This document shows positions 1 through 9,599 of a DNA stretch of 64,000 nt, in pieces. This stretch comes from Halomicrobium sp. LC1Hm (GTDB lineage: Archaea > Halobacteriota > Halobacteria > Halobacteriales > Haloarculaceae), in NCBI RefSeq assembly GCF_009617995.1, contig NZ_CP044129.1:2790001-2854000 (forward strand). The letters run 5' to 3'. Numbering within the stretch: the stretch's first letter is position 1; the number at the start of each line of letters is the position of its first letter. Below the pieces are notes generated by a model, which did not search any database, was not told where the DNA came from, and worked only from the letters and a program-made list of their open reading frames with translations. The position numbers and the translations under genes were made by a program.

Positions 1-542
1 GGGATGAAGCTGGCGTCCTCGGTACCGAAGCGGACCTGGTTGAGCAGGTCCTCGACCTCGGAGACGACCTGTTCGTAGTCGGACTCGCTGTAGTCGACGA
101 GGTCCATCTTGTTGACGCCGACGATGAGCTCGCCGATGCCCAGCGTGCGTGCCAGGAAGACGTGCTCGCGAGTCTGGGGCGCGACACCGTCGTCAGCGGC
201 GACGACGAGGACTGCGTTGTCGGCCTGGCTCGCGCCGGTGATCATGTTCTTGACGAAGTCGCGGTGACCAGGACAGTCGACGATGGTGAAGTCGTAGGCG
301 TCCGTGCTGAACTCCTGGTGGGCGATGTCGATGGTGACACCGCGTTCGCGCTCTTCGGCGAGGTTGTCCATGACGTAGGCGAACTCGAAGCCGCCCTTGC
401 CCTTCTCCTCGGCTTCTTCCTTGTGCTGTTCGATGACGTGCTCGGGGACGGACCCTGTCTCGTAGAGGAGTCGTCCGACGAGCGTACTCTTTCCGTGGTC
501 GACGTGGCCGATGATGGCCAGGTTCTGGTGTCGGTCGCTCAT
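1..542 (-). CDS. tef1A: Translation elongation factor aEF-1alpha (N-terminal part)
   Basis: GTPase that delivers aminoacyl-tRNA to the ribosome. About 180 residues are visible. They contain the P-loop GHVDHGKS, the G3 motif DCPGH and the G4 motif NKMD, in the order and spacing of EF-1alpha/EF-Tu. The N terminus [11 protein letters not shown] is the usual haloarchaeal one. The start ATG is at 542; the 3' end lies outside the window. A TATA-like element lies about 50 bases upstream. It is encoded on the same strand as aEF-2 but about 10 kb away, with unrelated genes between. Identification is firm. Confidence 0.97.
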   Translation of the reverse strand, partial: MSDRHQNLAIIGHVDHGKSTLVGRLLYETGSVPEHVIEQHKEEAEEKGKGGFEFAYVMDNLAEERERGVTIDIAHQEFSTDAYDFTIVDCPGHRDFVKNMITGASQADNAVLVVAADDGVAPQTREHVFLARTLGIGELIVGVNKMDLVDYSESDYEQVVSEVEDLLNQVRFGTEDASFI

Positions 543-591
543 TGTTGTATCTCACGCGCAGAGGCGCTATATCGGAGTCTTTGCGCGGTAG

Positions 592-602
592 TTCATAAAA
601 CG
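592..602 (-). promoter_or_regulatory. TATA box of the aEF-1alpha gene
   Basis: On the minus strand the sequence CGTTTTATGAAC is the most TATA-like stretch upstream of the aEF-1alpha start, roughly 50 bases before the ATG. This implies a short 5' leader of about 25 bases. Confidence 0.5.
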
Positions 603-790
603 ATTTCGAAAGCGTCCGTAGGCCGTCCCGACGCCGTCCTGCGATTTGGCACGCGGTGACACGGGCCGAACCCCGTTCGCGGCCCGCTCACACCACCGGA
701 ATCGGGGCCGATCGGGGGACAGAGGTGCCCCTGAGGTGCCCAGAGAGCGCGCGCGACACGACCAGTCGGATCGCGAGAAGGGAAGATCGG

Positions 791-1744
791 CTACGCCTCG
801 GGGAGTCGCCCGACGTCGGCCAGGACCGCACTCGCCGTCTCGGGGCCGCCGGCACCGCGGCCCGAGATGTTGAGTCGTCCGGCGTGTTCCGTTTCGAGCT
901 GGACGATGTTGCGCGTCCCGGAGACGGAGAGCGCGGCGTTTTCCGGAACCAGCCGCGGGCCGACGCGAACGTCGCCGTCGGCGACCTCGCCGATGAGACG
1001 GATCGTGCGGCCGTCTTCCTGTGCGAGTTCGAGGGCGCTGCCGGGGATCGAACTGATCCCCTCGACCGTGGCGTCGTCGAGCGTGTACTCGCGTCGCTCG
1101 CCCGCGAGGACGTTCGCGACGATGACACACTTCAGGGCGGCGTCGGTGCCCTCGACGTCGAAGGTGGGATCGGCCTCGGCGACGCCGAGATCCTGGGCCT
1201 CGGCGAGGACGTGTTCGTAGCCCAGGCCCTCGGCGGCCATCCGCGAGAGGATGAAGTTCGCCGTCCCGTTGAGGACGCCCCGCGCCGCGGTGATGTGTTC
1301 GGGGTCGAAGTCGTCGATCGTCGACAGGACCGGCATCGCACCGCCGACGGTCGCCTCAAAGAGCACGTCGCCCGCGCTCTCGCGTTCGAGCGCGCGCACG
1401 TCGGCGTAGCGTTCTGCGACGGGGCCCTTGTTCGCGAGGACGACGTGACGGTCCCGCTCCAGTGCGGCCTCGACGTGGCCGAAGCCGGGTTGGGCGTCGC
1501 CAAGCGTCGTCGGCGTCGCCTCGACGAGGGCGTCGTACTCCGCTTCGAGAGCTGTCTCGGGCCGGGCCGATCCGACCGTCCCGTCGGCCTCTTTGGCAGC
1601 GAGGGCCGCGTCGACGTCGATCCCGTCGGCGTCGACGACCGCCCCACTGGAATCGGCCAGTGCGGTCACGGTGTGGCCGTAATCGCCCGCGAGTTCCGCG
1701 ACCGATCGCCCCACTGCACCGGCACCGAGGACTGCGAGTTTCAC
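791..1744 (-). CDS. hom: Homoserine dehydrogenase
   Basis: NAD(P)-dependent reduction of aspartate semialdehyde to homoserine, the branch to threonine and methionine. The 317-residue protein starts MKLAVLGAGAVG (Rossmann glycine motif). It has NKGP near residue 105, VLNGTANFIL near residue 158, and the catalytic region DPTFDVEGTDAALK. There is no C-terminal ACT domain, so this is the short form. The start is a GTG at 1744-1742 that overlaps the stop of the upstream ACT-domain gene by four bases (GTGA), which suggests translational coupling. The separate ACT protein probably supplies the allosteric function; that last point is inference. Confidence 0.93.
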   Translation of the reverse strand: MKLAVLGAGAVGRSVAELAGDYGHTVTALADSSGAVVDADGIDVDAALAAKEADGTVGSARPETALEAEYDALVEATPTTLGDAQPGFGHVEAALERDRHVVLANKGPVAERYADVRALERESAGDVLFEATVGGAMPVLSTIDDFDPEHITAARGVLNGTANFILSRMAAEGLGYEHVLAEAQDLGVAEADPTFDVEGTDAALKCVIVANVLAGERREYTLDDATVEGISSIPGSALELAQEDGRTIRLIGEVADGDVRVGPRLVPENAALSVSGTRNIVQLETEHAGRLNISGRGAGGPETASAVLADVGRLPEA

Positions 1745-2274
1745 GCGTCACCACCCGCCGTCAGCGGCTCGACGACAGTCAGCTCCTTCTCGGCGGCGAT
1801 CTCTCGGACCGCCGCCAGCGCGTTGTCGGCGTTGCCCGCCTCGGTGGCGAGACGGAGTCGTGCGCTCGATACGTCCTCGGTGCCTTCCGGGGCCGACAGC
1901 GACAGGTCGGTGACCGTCGCCTCGGTGGCTTCCTGGATGTGTGAGAGCGTGTGAGAGAGGTCCGTGTTCACCAGGTGGCCCGAGAGGACGATCGTCAGCG
2001 CCTCGCTGTAGCGCTCCGCGCCGGCCTGGATGATGTTGAAGTTCTCCGCCTGGAGGGCCTCGACGATGTCCTCGAACCGCTCGGGCGTGGCCTCCAGGTC
2101 GACCTCCACGGGGATGTGCCCCCGTGGCGTCATGTTCCCACGCTCGTGGAAGATAGAGAGGAGGTTGCCGCCGTTGTCGGCGATCGGGTGGAGCGCCCGG
2201 AGCAGTTCGCCGGGTTCGTCGACCAGTTCGAGCCGGACTGTGTAGGCTCGAACCTCGTCCTGCGAGTCGCTCAT
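1741..2274 (-). CDS. ACT-domain amino-acid-binding regulatory protein
   Basis: A 177-residue protein. Its N-terminal part, YTVRLELVDEPGELLRALHPIADNGGN, is a typical ACT domain (residues about 8-80). The second half, HLVNTDLSHTLSHIQE onward, looks like a divergent second regulatory module. The start at 2274 is chosen because GGAGGTGA lies just upstream at ribosome-binding distance; a longer reading frame exists but its extension is not protein-like. It overlaps homoserine dehydrogenase by four bases and is transcribed first, so it very likely senses an end product such as threonine and controls that enzyme. Ligand is not determinable from sequence. Confidence 0.88.
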   Translation of the reverse strand: MSDSQDEVRAYTVRLELVDEPGELLRALHPIADNGGNLLSIFHERGNMTPRGHIPVEVDLEATPERFEDIVEALQAENFNIIQAGAERYSEALTIVLSGHLVNTDLSHTLSHIQEATEATVTDLSLSAPEGTEDVSSARLRLATEAGNADNALAAVREIAAEKELTVVEPLTAGGDA

Positions 2275-2330
2275 CGACCGCTCACCTCCTTCTGGATACT
2301 GCCGCTCATTGTGCAAGCACACGAACCGCG

Positions 2331-2340
2331 TGCTATAAGA
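2331..2340 (-). promoter_or_regulatory. TATA box of the ACT-hom operon
   Basis: The minus-strand sequence TTCTTATAGC is a good haloarchaeal TATA element about 60 bases upstream of the ACT-protein start, consistent with a leadered mRNA that uses the GGAGGTGA ribosome-binding site. Confidence 0.5.
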
Positions 2341-2626
2341 AACCGTCCGTTCGCCGTCGACAGCCAGCGTCCAATCACCCAAGAACGGTCGTGCCGACGA
2401 TGAGACAGACGACCCCGATATCGATTTAACGGACAGTACTGCCAGAATCGGCCGGTGCCAGACCGGATACTTGAGGCTTTCGCCAGAACATTCATCATGC
2501 TGCTTGGAAACCCTTCACAGGGATGGCGCGAACGACGACCACAGAGAGGCGGGTCCGAGCTCACGAGTGGGACGGAGACCGAGACGAATCGACACGGCGC
2601 GGCCGGCGGCTACCGGAGACACCGGG

Positions 2627-4486
2627 ATGACGACGGACGACCTCCGTCGGCGAGTCGAACGACTGGAGGCGATGGTCGCGACGGCGGACGACGAGCCAGA
2701 TGGTGAAGACGGTCTGACGCGTCGGACGATACTGAAGGGGCTGGGACTCGTCGGCGTCGGCAGCTACGCCGCCGGGAAGGCACGGGCTGATCCACAGGGC
2801 CAGCTCGGGACCGACACCGATCCGGTCGCGACCGTCTACGCCCAGCAGCTCCACGGCGGTCTGACGGGCAACACGGCGGTGAGTTCGCTGCTGGGGCCGG
2901 GACTGGGGATCGACGGCGGCTCGCTGTCTGCCGACGTGACCGGCGCGACGAGTACGGGTTCCGGCACCGACATCTACACCGGGACGACCGACGGGGACCT
3001 GCAGCTCCGATCGCTCGTCGGGGGCACGAACGTCTCGCTGTCGAGCGCCAGCGGAGCGGTCACGATCGACGCGACGGCCGGCTCGTCGGTGTGGAGCGAT
3101 CCGGACGCGGACGATCTCCTCGAACCGACCAGCTCGTACAGGGGGATCGATCTGAGTGGCGTCAGCAATCCGCGGGTCGTGACCCCATGGATCGGCACCA
3201 CGACGGCGACGGCGTTCGAGGCCTTCGTCGGCACCACCCGCGTCGCCCGGTTCGCACCGACCGGAACCGACGGAAACGCCGAGACGGCCGCGGGCAACGT
3301 CCTGCTGGGTCAGTACGCCCAGATCGGTGACGGGGCGACGGGTGTCGCGGTCGGCGGCGGCGGCAGCCCGACCAACAGTCACGAGAACGTCGCCTACGAC
3401 AACTACGGGACGATCAGCGGCGGCCAGAACAACACGGTCGGGAGCGACGACGGCGATCCGGTGACGGCGGCCCACGCGACGATCGGCGGGGGCTACAGCA
3501 ACACCGCTTCGAGCGAGTACGCGACGATCGCCGGCGGAACGGCCAACACCGCGTCTGCCAAGTCCGTGGCCGTCGGTGGCGGCAACGACAACACCAGTTC
3601 GGGCAACTACGCGGCCGTCGCGGGTGGCTACTCCAACAGCGCGCGCAGCCAGTACGGGACGATCGGTGGCGGGTCGACGAACACCGCGTCGGGCCAGCAC
3701 GCGACGGTCGGCGGCGGAAACAGCAACACGGCCGGCGGCGACCAGTCGACCGTCGGCGGCGGGCAGAACAACAGCGCAACGGGACCGTACGCGGCGGTTC
3801 CCGGCGGCCAGAGCAACGCGGCCGCTGGGAGTCACTCGCTTGCGGCCGGCCGTCGCGCGGCGGCCAACGACGCCGGGGCGTTCGTCTGGGCAGACAGTCA
3901 GGACGCCGACTTCGCGTCCGACACCGACTACAACGGCTCCGGCGTGACCGGAACCGACACGTTCCACGTCCGGGCCCAAAACGGTGCCCGCATCGTCAAC
4001 GGGGCCGGAACGACCTACATTCCAAGCGGGTCGACCGGGTGGACGGCGACGTCGACCAGAGCGGCGAAGACGAACTTCCAGCCGATCGATCCCGACAGCG
4101 TCCTCGACGGCGTCCGCTCGCTGGACGTGGCCACCTGGGAGTACAAGACCAGCGACGGCGAGGCCGCCGGAGTCGAGCACATGGGTCCGACGGCCGAAGC
4201 GTTCGACGACGCTTTCAGTCTCGGAGAGAGCGAGCGCCACATCAACTCCATCAACGCCGACGGCGTCGCCCTGGCGGCGATCCAGGGACTCGCGGACCGG
4301 ACCGACGAGTTGGGGGGCGAACTCGAACGGAAAGACGAACGCATCGACGAACTCGAAGGACGGCTCGCCGAACGAGACGAGCGGGTCGACGAGCTGGCGG
4401 GCGAACTCGAACGGAAAGACGATCGCATCGACGAGCTGGAGTCGCGACTCGACGACCTCGAAGCGCTCGTACAACAGGGTGACTGA
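2627..4486 (+). CDS. Tat-exported fibre-like protein with YadA-type head repeats and S74-like chaperone domain
   Basis: A 619-residue protein, probably a surface fibre or adhesin. A short coiled coil (residues 1-20) precedes a twin-arginine signal, TRRTILKGLGLVGVGS (arginines 32-33). Residues about 263-414 are tandem 14-residue repeats of the type (T/A)xGGGxxNTAS, as in heads of trimeric autotransporter adhesins. Residues about 470-560 resemble the intramolecular chaperone domain of tail fibres (peptidase S74). They keep a serine-lysine pair with the family spacing (S476, K481 in STRAAKTNF). A charged coiled coil of repeated ELERKDERIDEL units ends the protein (residues 560-619). The start at 2627 is preceded by GGAG; longer frames upstream are not protein-like. 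Function is inferred; the domain reading is from motif recognition only. Confidence 0.8.
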   Translation: MTTDDLRRRVERLEAMVATADDEPDGEDGLTRRTILKGLGLVGVGSYAAGKARADPQGQLGTDTDPVATVYAQQLHGGLTGNTAVSSLLGPGLGIDGGSLSADVTGATSTGSGTDIYTGTTDGDLQLRSLVGGTNVSLSSASGAVTIDATAGSSVWSDPDADDLLEPTSSYRGIDLSGVSNPRVVTPWIGTTTATAFEAFVGTTRVARFAPTGTDGNAETAAGNVLLGQYAQIGDGATGVAVGGGGSPTNSHENVAYDNYGTISGGQNNTVGSDDGDPVTAAHATIGGGYSNTASSEYATIAGGTANTASAKSVAVGGGNDNTSSGNYAAVAGGYSNSARSQYGTIGGGSTNTASGQHATVGGGNSNTAGGDQSTVGGGQNNSATGPYAAVPGGQSNAAAGSHSLAAGRRAAANDAGAFVWADSQDADFASDTDYNGSGVTGTDTFHVRAQNGARIVNGAGTTYIPSGSTGWTATSTRAAKTNFQPIDPDSVLDGVRSLDVATWEYKTSDGEAAGVEHMGPTAEAFDDAFSLGESERHINSINADGVALAAIQGLADRTDELGGELERKDERIDELEGRLAERDERVDELAGELERKDDRIDELESRLDDLEALVQQGD

Positions 4487-4567
4487 TACTACCGGCTGTA
4501 CATCTGTGACCGATTTCGCCACCCCGGGTGGCGAAGCTCTTCACGAAGTTACAGCCGGCAGTATGAG
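4484..4567 (+). repeat. Stop-codon-abutting palindrome, copy 1
   Basis: An imperfect palindrome that starts at the TGA stop of the fibre-like protein gene. Left end TGATACTACCGGCTGTA, right end TTACAGCCGGCAGTATGA, centre CGCCACCCCGGGTGGCG. The trinucleotide TGA borders the palindrome on both sides. Four further copies lie at 10206, 33442, 35874 and 48782. Confidence 0.9.
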
Positions 4568-4809
4568 ACTGACAGCTGGCCGGTCGGTGCAGGACAGTTG
4601 CAGAGTAGTATCTCGATTGATAACAGCGACCAATGGTTATAACGTCGAACGGACGCGTAGTTACTGGTAGCACTATCGACGCCGTCGCGACGTGGTGTCC
4701 GGGTTCTGGCCGACGAAGCCGGCGGGTCCGTCACGGTCGACAAGAGAGAACGCGGGACCGCGGCGGCGAACCAGACCGACCGCAGCGACAGCCGGGATGA
4801 CCGAATTAC

Positions 4810-7722
4810 ATGAAACCACTCACTCGCCGGGCGGTCGTTGCCGGAGCGATCGTCGCGGCCCTCGTCTGGAGCGGACTCGTCCCGCTGTCGGCCGGAGCGG
4901 CGGGCGTCTCCGGCCTCGACTGCCAGCCGGGGAGCGAGGGAGCCGTCTTCGCGGCCGACAGCGGCCTCGAAGCAGTGTACGACGGCGAGACGCTGGACGG
5001 CAATCCGTTCGTCGACGACACAACGCTCGCGTTCCCGAACGTCACGGTCAGTGCGACCGACACCGCGTCGCTTCGCATCGTCGCGGCGACCGACGACGGC
5101 GTCTGCCTGCGCTCGATCGAACCCACCAATGCACCGCTCCGGGTGACGCCGGACGCCGGTGAGACCGTCGTCGTTCGCGATTCGCTGGTGAATCTGAGCT
5201 ACGGCTCGTTTCAGTACGCACGCTCGGCCGGCGGCGTCGATCTGTCGTACAACGCCAGCGCGCCCGCCGAGATCACGGTCGAAGACGGGGATCTCTCGGC
5301 CGGACGCACCGTCGAGGCCGTCGACGCCGAGGACGGGACGCAACTGACGACCGGAACCGTCAGTGCCGGCAACACGGTCGACCTCCAGTTGCCGGCGGGA
5401 CACCGGACCGTGGATCTGCAGTACGCGTCGACACAGACGGCGACGGCCACGTCGACCGTCCAGCCGGCCGCGACGGCGACTCCGACACCGACGGACACCG
5501 CGACAGCGACGGACACCTCGATTCCGACGGCAACGACAACGGACACCGCGACTCCGACGGCAGCTGCGACCAACACCGCAACTCCGACACCGACGGACAC
5601 CGCGACCCCGACGGCAACGACAACGGACACCGCGACACAGACCGCCACGACTGCGGGGGAGACGCCACCAGACAGCGACCCGGAGACGGGCGGTTCGTCG
5701 GCTGGTGACGACACTGCGACGCCGACTCCGACGCCGGACAGCACCCGGACGGCGACGGAGACCGCGACGCCCGCGAATACCACGGAGTTCACCGTCCCGG
5801 AGTGGACCGGCGAGCTGGTGGCCTACGAGCCGACGCCACAGACCCAGCACGTCGGCGGCCTGCTCCCGTTGACGGTGTCGCTGTGGGGACTCGCCCTGTG
5901 GCTCGTGGTCGCCCGTCGGGGACCCGAGACGCGCTTGCTCGCGCTCGTCCTCGTCGTCGCCTCCGTGCGAGCGACGAGCGATCTGACCCAGATCGTGCTC
6001 GACGGCTTCGTCGGCGTCGAAGCCCCGCTCGCGACGCTCAATCTCCTGCTTGAGTTCGCGACGGCGGTGCTGTTTGCCGGCTTCGCCGTCCAATACGCCG
6101 ACCTCGGCGAGCGCAGGACCCGCCACGCGAAACGGGCTCTCGGTGTGCTCGGGGCAGTCGGAGCCACCGCCGTCCTGACGAACCCCCTCCACGGACAGGT
6201 CTTTACCGACGCGGCCGTCGCAGCCGGCCCCTTCACCTACGTGACGGCCAGCGTCGGTCCGGTCGGCTGGCTCCTGTTCGCGCTCACGACCGGGCTGGTC
6301 GCTGCCGGTGGCGTGCTCGTCGCTCGAACCTTCGTCGTCGGCTCGCCCAGAGGTGCCTGGCGACCGGTCGCCGTCATCGGGACCGGACTCGCCGTCGCGG
6401 TCGGCATCGCGGCCCTCGACGTGCTGGAACTGGGACCGGTGACCGGCTACGACTACAGTGCGACCGGCGTCAACTACTTCCTCCTGGCGACGACCGTCTC
6501 GCTGCTGGGCTACGGCTTCCAGCGGCTCAAGCCCAGCGGGCAGCGCTCGATCGTGGCCGACCTCGACGACGCGATCGTCATCCTCGACGACGCCTGGCGG
6601 GTCGTCGAGTGGAACGGGGCCGCCGAAGAGATCGTCCCGGAGCTGTCGACCGGGCGCTCGTTCGACGCCGTCTTCTCCGAGCCCCTGGCGCGCCCGACCG
6701 TCGATCAGACGGTCACCCGGGAGATGAGCCTACAGGTCGAGCGGTGGGAGACCGACCGCGAAGCCGACGCCGAGCCGTCGACTGACAGTGACGACCGGAC
6801 GGACGGAGACTCGGACGGCCAGACGGCAGTGGAAGCCACCGACCGAGCCGAGACAACAGATCCCGGAGCGAACGAGACACAGCCGGACAGCGCCGCCGAA
6901 GCCCACGGCGAGCCGCCCGAGACCGAGCGACGCCACTTCATCGTCAACGCACGGGCGGTGACGACCGAGACCAGCAACGTGATCGGTTACACGGTCCGGT
7001 TCGCGGACGTGACGGCGCTGAAGCGCCACATGTCTCAGCTCGAGCGTCGCAACGAGCAGCTCGATCAGTTCGCGGGCGCTGTCACGCAGGACCTGCGCGG
7101 CCCGCTGGCCGAGGCACGCGAGGAGACGGAGCGTGTGCGAGCGGTGCTGGCGGACGCCGACGACCCGGAGGCCGTCGACCGGCGAGCACTCACGACTGCA
7201 CTCGGTTCGATCGACGCGGCGCTGAACCGGATGGCCCAGCTCGTCGAAGACATCCTCGGACTGGCTCGCGACCGAGAGTTACAGACCGATCCGGAACCGA
7301 TCTCGTTCGACGCGATCGTCGAGTCAGTCTGGGACCGCTTCGATCCGGAGGCGGCCACCCTCTCGGTCGAGGCCACCGGCGAGATCAGCGCCGACCGCGA
7401 GCACCTCGATCGACTCCTCGCCGTGCTGGTCCGGAACGCGATCCAGCACGGCGGCGAGGGGGTCACCGTCCGCGTCGGTCTCGACGACGACGGGTTCTAC
7501 GTGGCCGACGACGGCCCCGGTATCGACTCGTCGGTCCGAGACCGCGCGTTCGAGGCGGGCGTGACGACCCGCGACGCTGCGGCCGGTCTCGGGCTCACGA
7601 TGGCCCGACAGCGGGCCGCGGCCCACGGGTGGGAGATCGCACTCGACGGCGACGCGGCGGGGACGAAGATCGTCGTCAGCGGCTGTGAGACGGAGCTGCC
7701 GTCGGAGGTGGCCGACGAATGA
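4810..7722 (+). CDS. Membrane histidine-kinase-like protein lacking the phospho-acceptor histidine
   Basis: A 970-residue sensor. An N-terminal signal/anchor is followed by an extracytoplasmic domain (to about residue 210) and a Thr/Pro-rich linker (about 213-323). A multi-helix membrane region (about 345-570) resembles the 7TM N-terminal domain of haloarchaeal kinases. A PAS-like domain follows (about 575-640), then an acidic disordered stretch (645-703), HisKA and HATPase. The H-box reads AGAVTQDLRGPL: glutamine 760 stands where the phosphorylated histidine should be. The ATPase looks intact (VRNAIQHGG, DDGPGI, AGLGLTMA). It overlaps the next kinase gene by four bases (ATGA). It may act as a pseudokinase partner of that gene product, by dimerisation or by trans-phosphorylation; that is inference. 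Confidence 0.85.
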   Translation: MKPLTRRAVVAGAIVAALVWSGLVPLSAGAAGVSGLDCQPGSEGAVFAADSGLEAVYDGETLDGNPFVDDTTLAFPNVTVSATDTASLRIVAATDDGVCLRSIEPTNAPLRVTPDAGETVVVRDSLVNLSYGSFQYARSAGGVDLSYNASAPAEITVEDGDLSAGRTVEAVDAEDGTQLTTGTVSAGNTVDLQLPAGHRTVDLQYASTQTATATSTVQPAATATPTPTDTATATDTSIPTATTTDTATPTAAATNTATPTPTDTATPTATTTDTATQTATTAGETPPDSDPETGGSSAGDDTATPTPTPDSTRTATETATPANTTEFTVPEWTGELVAYEPTPQTQHVGGLLPLTVSLWGLALWLVVARRGPETRLLALVLVVASVRATSDLTQIVLDGFVGVEAPLATLNLLLEFATAVLFAGFAVQYADLGERRTRHAKRALGVLGAVGATAVLTNPLHGQVFTDAAVAAGPFTYVTASVGPVGWLLFALTTGLVAAGGVLVARTFVVGSPRGAWRPVAVIGTGLAVAVGIAALDVLELGPVTGYDYSATGVNYFLLATTVSLLGYGFQRLKPSGQRSIVADLDDAIVILDDAWRVVEWNGAAEEIVPELSTGRSFDAVFSEPLARPTVDQTVTREMSLQVERWETDREADAEPSTDSDDRTDGDSDGQTAVEATDRAETTDPGANETQPDSAAEAHGEPPETERRHFIVNARAVTTETSNVIGYTVRFADVTALKRHMSQLERRNEQLDQFAGAVTQDLRGPLAEAREETERVRAVLADADDPEAVDRRALTTALGSIDAALNRMAQLVEDILGLARDRELQTDPEPISFDAIVESVWDRFDPEAATLSVEATGEISADREHLDRLLAVLVRNAIQHGGEGVTVRVGLDDDGFYVADDGPGIDSSVRDRAFEAGVTTRDAAAGLGLTMARQRAAAHGWEIALDGDAAGTKIVVSGCETELPSEVADE

Positions 7723-9578
7723 CCGGCGGCGGGCTGTCCCGAGCAGTCGCGACGGCGCTGTCCGAGCTGCGGTTCGACTACGCCCCGTCGCTCCAGACCC
7801 AGCACCTCCTGCTGTTTGCCACGATGACTCTCGTCACCGTCGGGCTGGCCTACTGGATCACGCGAACCAGACAGACGAGGGGGGCTCACCTGTTCGCGCT
7901 CACCCTCGTCGTGCTCGGGGCCCGGCTGGCCTCGGACGTCGCCCACGGGCTCGTCGGCGAGCTCTGGCCGGTCCTGGAGGTGCTGGTCGCACTGAACCCG
8001 CTCCTCGAACTGGGGCTGGTGGTGCTGTTCGTGCGCTTTGCCGGCCGCTACGCCGGTGTGGAGCGAGTGCGGTCCGACCGGGCACGTCGAGCGATGGGCG
8101 GCCTCGTCGCCGTGGCGGCGATCGCGATCGCGACCAACCCCGTCCACGGACTGGTGTTCGACGCCGTCCGGCAGGTGTCGATCCCGTTCACCCACGTCGT
8201 CGTCGAGCGTGGCGTCCTCGGGTTCGGCCTGCTGGGGGTGAACGCCGTCCTGTTGCTCGCCGCCGCTGGCCTGCTCGCGTACGCGGTGACGACGGGGTTC
8301 CGGCCGGCGTGGTGGCCGGCGATCGTCCTCTCGATCGCGGTCTCGGTCGCGATCGTGGTGATCGCCCTCCAGCTTCGCGTCGGCGGGGCACTGTACCAGT
8401 ACGACTACACGGCGATCGGGTACGCCGGATTCTTCTTCCTGACGACGCTGGCGCTGGTCGAGCACGGCCTGCGCCGCATCGAGGTCGTCGCACGCGAGGA
8501 GATCCTCGACGACATCGACGACGCCGTCGTCCTGCTGGACACCGACGGCACCGTCGTCACGACGAACGCCGCCGCTGAGGGGCTGTTCGGGACGCTCGAC
8601 GGAGCGGAGGGGTTCCTGGATCGGTTCGACGAACTCGGGAGCGAGCAGCTGGACGGCGACCGAGAACGGACCGCCATCACGATCGACCCCGAGACGACCG
8701 AGTGGGACACGCTCCGGAACACGACCAGGACCGCAGGGCGGGGGCCACGGCACTTCCTCGTCTCCACCGAGTACGTCACCACGCAGACGACGCGGGTCAT
8801 CGGCCACGTCGTCCGGTTCGTCGAGACGACGGAGCTCGAACGCCGCTCGCGGGAACTCGAACGCAAGAACGACCAGCTCGACCAGTTCGCCAGCACCGTC
8901 TCTCACGACCTTCGGAACCCTCTGAACGTGGCCACGGGCTACCTCCAGATGGCGACCGAGGCCGTCGATCCCGACGACGACGCGGCCTTCGACGTCGCGG
9001 CGGCGCTGACCTACCTCGACAAGGTCGAGGTGTCCCTCGACCGGATGGCGACGATCATCGACGACATCCTCGCGCTGATCGACAACGCCGACCCGGTGAC
9101 CGACACCGAGCCCGTCGACTTCGATTCGGTCGCCTCGGCCGCCTGGTCGACCGTCGACACCCGGTCGGCGACCCTCGAACGGAGCGGCGAGGGGACGATC
9201 GAGGCCGACGAGACGCGACTCCAGCGCCTGCTAGAGAACCTGTTTCGCAACGCCGTCGACCACGTCGGCGACGAGGTCACCATCGAGGTCGGGCTGACCG
9301 GCGACGGCTTCTACGTGGCCGACGACGGTCCCGGCATCCCCGAGGACGAACGCGAGCAGATCTTCGAACACGGCTACACGACCGGCGACGAGGGGACCGG
9401 ACTGGGGCTGTCGATCGTCCAGCAACTCGCCGAGGCCCACGGCTGGACGGTCTCGCTCGATCCCGACGCCGACGGCGCGAAGTTCGTCGTCGAGGGCTGT
9501 GCGACGACACGCCGTCCGGTACAGACGACGGAGTCGACCGAGCCCGAGCGGCGACACCGTCCCGAGCGAGAGCGGTGA
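7719..9578 (+). CDS. Membrane sensor histidine kinase (paralogue of the upstream gene)
   Basis: A 619-residue sensor with an N-terminal membrane domain of about seven helices (residues 25-245), a PAS-like segment starting EEILDDIDDAVVLLD, and a HisKA domain with intact H-box ASTVSHDLRNPL (histidine 396). The HATPase domain has FRNAVDHVG, DDGPGIPEDE and GTGLGLSIVQQLAEAHGW. Its architecture and sequence match the preceding kinase without that protein's secreted domain, so the two arose by tandem duplication. The start ATG overlaps the upstream stop as ATGA. No response regulator is encoded nearby, which is usual for haloarchaeal orphan kinases. Signal unknown. Confidence 0.92.
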   Translation: MTGGGLSRAVATALSELRFDYAPSLQTQHLLLFATMTLVTVGLAYWITRTRQTRGAHLFALTLVVLGARLASDVAHGLVGELWPVLEVLVALNPLLELGLVVLFVRFAGRYAGVERVRSDRARRAMGGLVAVAAIAIATNPVHGLVFDAVRQVSIPFTHVVVERGVLGFGLLGVNAVLLLAAAGLLAYAVTTGFRPAWWPAIVLSIAVSVAIVVIALQLRVGGALYQYDYTAIGYAGFFFLTTLALVEHGLRRIEVVAREEILDDIDDAVVLLDTDGTVVTTNAAAEGLFGTLDGAEGFLDRFDELGSEQLDGDRERTAITIDPETTEWDTLRNTTRTAGRGPRHFLVSTEYVTTQTTRVIGHVVRFVETTELERRSRELERKNDQLDQFASTVSHDLRNPLNVATGYLQMATEAVDPDDDAAFDVAAALTYLDKVEVSLDRMATIIDDILALIDNADPVTDTEPVDFDSVASAAWSTVDTRSATLERSGEGTIEADETRLQRLLENLFRNAVDHVGDEVTIEVGLTGDGFYVADDGPGIPEDEREQIFEHGYTTGDEGTGLGLSIVQQLAEAHGWTVSLDPDADGAKFVVEGCATTRRPVQTTESTEPERRHRPERER

Positions 9579-9599
9579 TCGCTACCGGTGTCGACAGCC

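Noticed and set aside
3416-3870. Periodic repeats that could suggest a CRISPR array
   Set aside because: The period is in frame, about 42 bases, and encodes 14-residue head repeats within a clear protein gene.
2561-4522. Long open frame of 653 codons opposite the fibre-like gene
   Set aside because: It mirrors the repeats of the real gene, has no recognisable domain and a basic, valine/arginine-rich composition. Its first codons come from the palindromic repeat. GC-rich genomes give such antisense frames.
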